Part shown: piece by piece, positions 61,047-64,000 of the stretch | How positions within the stretch are numbered: position 1 is the first letter of the stretch | How the letters are laid out: the number at the start of each line of letters is the position of its first letter | Source of the DNA: Nostoc sp. FACHB-973 | Lineage (GTDB): Bacteria > Cyanobacteriota > Cyanobacteriia > Cyanobacteriales > Nostocaceae | DNA: 64,000 bases | Reading direction: 5' to 3' | NCBI RefSeq assembly: GCF_014698115.1 | Contig: NZ_JACJSJ010000026.1 | Location: 1 to 64,000, forward strand | The notes under the pieces: model-generated | The model's input: the letters and a program-made list of their open reading frames with translations, nothing else | Database searches by the model: none | Told to the model about the DNA's origin: nothing | Position numbers and translations under genes: made by a program

Positions 61047-62144
61047 TCAATCTCCTAAATAAATACCCATACCACGGGCGGTTTTAACTAAAGTACCGTT
61101 GGGATCGACGGCGCTATATTGAGCGATCGCTTCTGTAATTGGTACGCTTAATACTTGGCGATTTTGCCACGTTACCATGCGATCGTATTTACCCTCTGCA
61201 ATCAGATTAACTGCTGCTACGCCAAAGGCTGTGGCAACTAATCTATCTAGGGGGGAAGCAGTTCCACCGCGTTGAATGTGTCCTAAAACGGTGACTCGCG
61301 TTTCTACACCAATGTGCTGAATAATTTCATCGGCTAAATATTCACCAATTCCACCGTATCGAGATTGACCTAAGCGATTTGTAATCGTGACGTTTTCCCC
61401 ATCTTGGGTGCGAACTGCTTCGGAAACAATAATCAAACAATAGTTTTTGCCTTTCTCTTGGCGTTCTTTGATTTTGTGGCAAATGTGTTCAACTGTGTAG
61501 GGAATTTCTGGAATTAAAATTACATTTGCTCCGCCAGCAATTCCCGCAGCTATGGCTATGTGTCCGGCATCACGCCCCATCACTTCCAAAATCATAACTC
61601 GGCTATGACTTGCAGCAGTAAAATGTAACCTATCTAATGCTTCTGTGGCAATATTTACTGCTGTATCAAAACCAATGGCATGTTCAGTAACGCCAATATC
61701 ATTATCAATTGTTTTGGGAATTCCAACTAAGTTAATACCGCCTTGTTGTGCAAGGCGGCGGAGAATTGCCAAACTACCATCACCGCCAATACCAATCAAA
61801 GCGTCTAAACCTAGTTCATGGTAACCTGCAATGATTTCTTCGGAGCGATCGCATAAACTTCCATCCGTCATTGGAAAAGCAAAAGGGTCACCTTTATTGG
61901 TTGTCCCCAACATTGTGCCACCGGCAGTTAACAGCGAATCAACTTGATCGATTTCCAAGTTCGTGAATTGTGGCGGACGCGCCATCAATCCGAGAGTCGC
62001 TTGCCGAATTCCCAGAACCTCCCAGCCATAAGTACTCACCGCACAAGTTACTACAGCCCTAATCACAGCATTTAAGCCAGAACAATCTCCTCCACTTGTA
62101 AGAATTCCAATGCGTTTGGGTTCTCCCATATCTTTTCTTGACAT
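61047..62144 (-). CDS. pfkA: 6-phosphofructokinase, ATP-dependent type
   Basis: A 365-residue PfkA-family enzyme that phosphorylates fructose 6-phosphate in glycolysis. GILTSGGDCSGLNAVIRAVV at the N-terminus, ALIGIGGDGSLAI, GIPKTIDNDIGVTEHAIGFDTA with the catalytic TID-ND, and MGRDAGHIA. Gly rather than Asp after GGD (GGDGS) fits use of ATP instead of pyrophosphate. The second ATG (62129, MGEPKRIGIL) is an alternative start. It is monocistronic; nearby genes are unrelated. Confidence 0.93.
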   Translation of the reverse strand: MSRKDMGEPKRIGILTSGGDCSGLNAVIRAVVTCAVSTYGWEVLGIRQATLGLMARPPQFTNLEIDQVDSLLTAGGTMLGTTNKGDPFAFPMTDGSLCDRSEEIIAGYHELGLDALIGIGGDGSLAILRRLAQQGGINLVGIPKTIDNDIGVTEHAIGFDTAVNIATEALDRLHFTAASHSRVMILEVMGRDAGHIAIAAGIAGGANVILIPEIPYTVEHICHKIKERQEKGKNYCLIIVSEAVRTQDGENVTITNRLGQSRYGGIGEYLADEIIQHIGVETRVTVLGHIQRGGTASPLDRLVATAFGVAAVNLIAEGKYDRMVTWQNRQVLSVPITEAIAQYSAVDPNGTLVKTARGMGIYLGD

Positions 62145-62573
62145 TTTGATCCAAATATATTTAGTAGTCGATTAAACTTCAGCCTGAGTTAGTAATAGAT
62201 TAAACCCAAACAAAAGCTCTCCCTGTAAATGCCAAGGTAATTTTATGTTGCTTTTGTATCCAAAAACAAACTATGTTTAAAATCTTTTCAAGTCATACCA
62301 ATTCTGTATGAAGGTGCGCCATACATAAGAGACCATTGATAAAGTAATTCTTTTGTAGGGTGTGTTACGCCGTAGGCTAACGCACCATATTATACAGCAG
62401 TTCCCGGTGTTATGAGGTACGTTCTCAGTCGTGAAAGGATACAGGAGATAGCGGGGAATGGGGAAAAAACTGTACTTCATAACAGCAGGAAGCGCTGTAT
62501 AGCGGTGCGTTACCCGCTCATGTCATCTTTTTCGTGAAAAATTATATCGAAACATGCGCCTATGTCTAGCTAT
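62145..62573. other. 429-bp intergenic region with one dispersed repeat
   Basis: Contains TGTGTTACGCC-GTA-GGCTAACGCACC (62360-62388), a member of the GTGCGTTA family, and a related GTGCGTTACCC near 62505. No supportable gene. The pfkA promoter should lie near 62160-62280. Confidence 0.65.
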
Positions 62574-63842
62574 TCACATACCACGATCGCGTTCTAAATC
62601 ATCAATTACTTTTTGGAAATACCACTCGTCTGACATTCCAGGATAATAATCCTGCTTTTGCTCAATTAATCGTTCGGCGATTTCCCAATATCCCCCCACC
62701 ATTCGCAGAAGTCGCTGACGCAGTAAGTTATAGTTTTGCTTTTTGGACTGTGGACTAAATTTTTGAATTTTTTCTAGGCTACTTAAGACTTGTTGATAAT
62801 TTCCCCAGTCTTCTTGTTCACAAAAAATACTCGCCGCGCGTTGATAGTTCTCCACAGCATTTTGCATTTCTTCTATGCAAGAATAGGCAATACCGCGATT
62901 GTAGTAAGCTTGAGCATCATTAGGATTGATTTGCAGTGCTTGGGTGTAATCTTGAATTGCACCGAGATAGTTGCCCATTGCCCGATAGGCATTACCTCTG
63001 GCAATATAGACTAAGGCATCTTCAGGTTGCATCTGGAGTGCTTGATTCAGGTCTGCCATCGCTCCAGTATGATCTCCCAACACAGAACGTGCTTTGCCTC
63101 GATTGCGATAGACAATGGCATCTTGAAAATTTAGTCGCAATGCTTGATTAAAATCTGCGATCGCTTCTCGATAATTTCCCATTTTACAGCGCACAACGCC
63201 ACGACAGCAGTAAGCTTGGGCATCTTGCGGATCGGCTTTCAATACCCAGTTTAAATCCGCTAGTGCCTCTTGGGTATCTCCTTTTTCAGCCTTTTCTAAT
63301 AATTGCGTGAAATATTCTTTTGTCGATAAAATCGGCGCATTTGGAGAACGCGATTGCTGTACAGCAGGTAATTCTTGGGGTTGTAAATGTTTAATTTGTT
63401 CCAGACACAGGCGACAATTCTCTTTGTCTTGCTGTTCTAGATATAACCCAGCAGCTTTTTTAAAGTTAGCGATCGCATCTTGAATATAACCCTGTTTGCG
63501 CCGCACCATTCCCCGCAGCTGATAAGCTGGAGCATAATTGAGATTGAAACGAATAGCGCGTTCAACGTCCTCCAATGTCCCCGGCAAATTTTTCAGCGCC
63601 AGCCTTGCTAATGCACGACAATAATAAGCCTCTACACTCTCAGGATTGAGCTTCAGAGCCTCAGTATAATCTGAAACAGCTTTGAGGAATGCTCCTGAGT
63701 CATAGTATGCCAAACCCCGTTGCAAATAAGCTTCGATAAAGTAAGGCGTTAATTGTAAAGCATGGCTAAATTCCTCAATTGCTCCAGCGTAGTCTTTTCG
63801 CTTTGCCTTTTCCAATCCCCTATTGTAGAATTCTTCATTCAT
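62574..63842 (-). CDS. Tetratricopeptide-repeat protein
   Basis: A 422-residue all-helical scaffold protein without a signal peptide. At least eight TPR units are visible in two blocks (about residues 3-150 and 190-345), with the typical AYYNRGIAY, AIADFNQALRLNP and GDYTGAM-like phases, for example AQAYYNRGIAYSCIEEMQNA. The linker contains a Cys pair (ENCRLCLEQIKHLQPQE). The C-terminus carries a separate charged helical region (LLRMVGGYWEIAERLIEQKQDYYP). TPR proteins bind partner proteins; the partner is unknown. Confidence 0.9.
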   Translation of the reverse strand: MNEEFYNRGLEKAKRKDYAGAIEEFSHALQLTPYFIEAYLQRGLAYYDSGAFLKAVSDYTEALKLNPESVEAYYCRALARLALKNLPGTLEDVERAIRFNLNYAPAYQLRGMVRRKQGYIQDAIANFKKAAGLYLEQQDKENCRLCLEQIKHLQPQELPAVQQSRSPNAPILSTKEYFTQLLEKAEKGDTQEALADLNWVLKADPQDAQAYCCRGVVRCKMGNYREAIADFNQALRLNFQDAIVYRNRGKARSVLGDHTGAMADLNQALQMQPEDALVYIARGNAYRAMGNYLGAIQDYTQALQINPNDAQAYYNRGIAYSCIEEMQNAVENYQRAASIFCEQEDWGNYQQVLSSLEKIQKFSPQSKKQNYNLLRQRLLRMVGGYWEIAERLIEQKQDYYPGMSDEWYFQKVIDDLERDRGM

Positions 63843-64000
63843 GGCGTTTATTTGCTTGATTCAACTAGTTAAATTCGAGCAGGCTTGCTTTGTAGCCTAA
63901 CCTATGGATTGACTCTTGATATTTTAAGTATTCAGCTTGGCTTTGCCTGATTTCGTAATTTTCGCTGAATCTAGTTAATTACAGCAAAATTGCAAATTCA

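Noticed and set aside
63843-64000. Search for a gene at the right edge
   Set aside because: The last 158 bases have no frame or RNA that I can support; probably the promoter region of the TPR gene.

Overview
The window is chromosomal DNA of a filamentous, probably heterocyst-forming cyanobacterium of the Nostoc/Anabaena group. The evidence is the very frequent palindrome GCGATCGC (HIP1), tandem heptanucleotide repeats of the CTCCTAA and AAATCCA type, many GAF/PAS sensor kinases, and proteins typical of the phylum (Tab2, an NdbB-like quinone reductase, an SLH-OprB porin, short-form HisG). Most genes stand alone or in pairs and are separated by repeat-rich spacers.

Layout. 1-9.7 kb: M48 protease, an antitoxin without a toxin, an Rpn/DUF4351 protein, FMN L-lactate oxidase, tRNA-Leu(CAA), tRNA-Gln(TTG), several membrane proteins, and two very small one-helix membrane proteins (8619-8726 and 8884-8994). 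9.7-21.2 kb: photorespiratory-type aminotransferase, DUF1499, DUF1345, an acetyltransferase close to AAC(6')-Ie, NdbB-like dehydrogenase, HAD hydrolase, Tab2, TldE/PmbA and a ClC-CBS-USP chloride transporter. 21.5-26.4 kb: a 1536-residue hybrid kinase one base downstream of an XRE regulator. 27-36 kb: acyltransferase, a secreted galactose-oxidase-like copper radical oxidase with two AbfB-like modules, flavin monooxygenase, Uma2 protein, RppA-type regulator and hisG. 36.3-42.7 kb: kinase, Rcp1-type regulator and hybrid kinase in one run, then a secreted protein. 43-45.6 kb: ychF, yidD and a phytol-kinase-like gene.

46.2-53.4 kb is the most unusual region. It is a peptide secretion locus with an HlyD-type adaptor, a C39-peptidase ABC exporter, and four small proteins with ELS-x-E-Q leaders ending in Gly-Gly (once Ala-Gly). 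Two of these peptides have very tyrosine-rich cores, each 26 residues with 11 Tyr. The three Gly-Gly genes share a 5' hairpin just before the ribosome binding site. A second RNA-like element with the core TAACTCRCTCAA occurs three times in the locus. No modification enzyme or obvious immunity gene is present, so a bacteriocin, a signalling role or a biofilm/matrix role all remain possible.

53.5-64 kb: alpha/beta hydrolase, thioredoxin-fold protein, pyrH-frr (overlapping), SLH-OprB porin, geranylgeranyl-reductase-type flavoprotein, phosphofructokinase and a TPR protein.

Repeats are a second theme. There is a family of 28-bp palindromes with GTAGGG...CCCTAC ends. One member (45602-45803) is split by a 165-bp MITE-like element that has 17-bp inverted ends and a 9-bp target duplication. 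A 9-nt CCCTCATCC/GGGAGATGA minisatellite recurs at several loci and has entered the ATP-binding domain of the kinase at 36341-38971 without breaking the frame.
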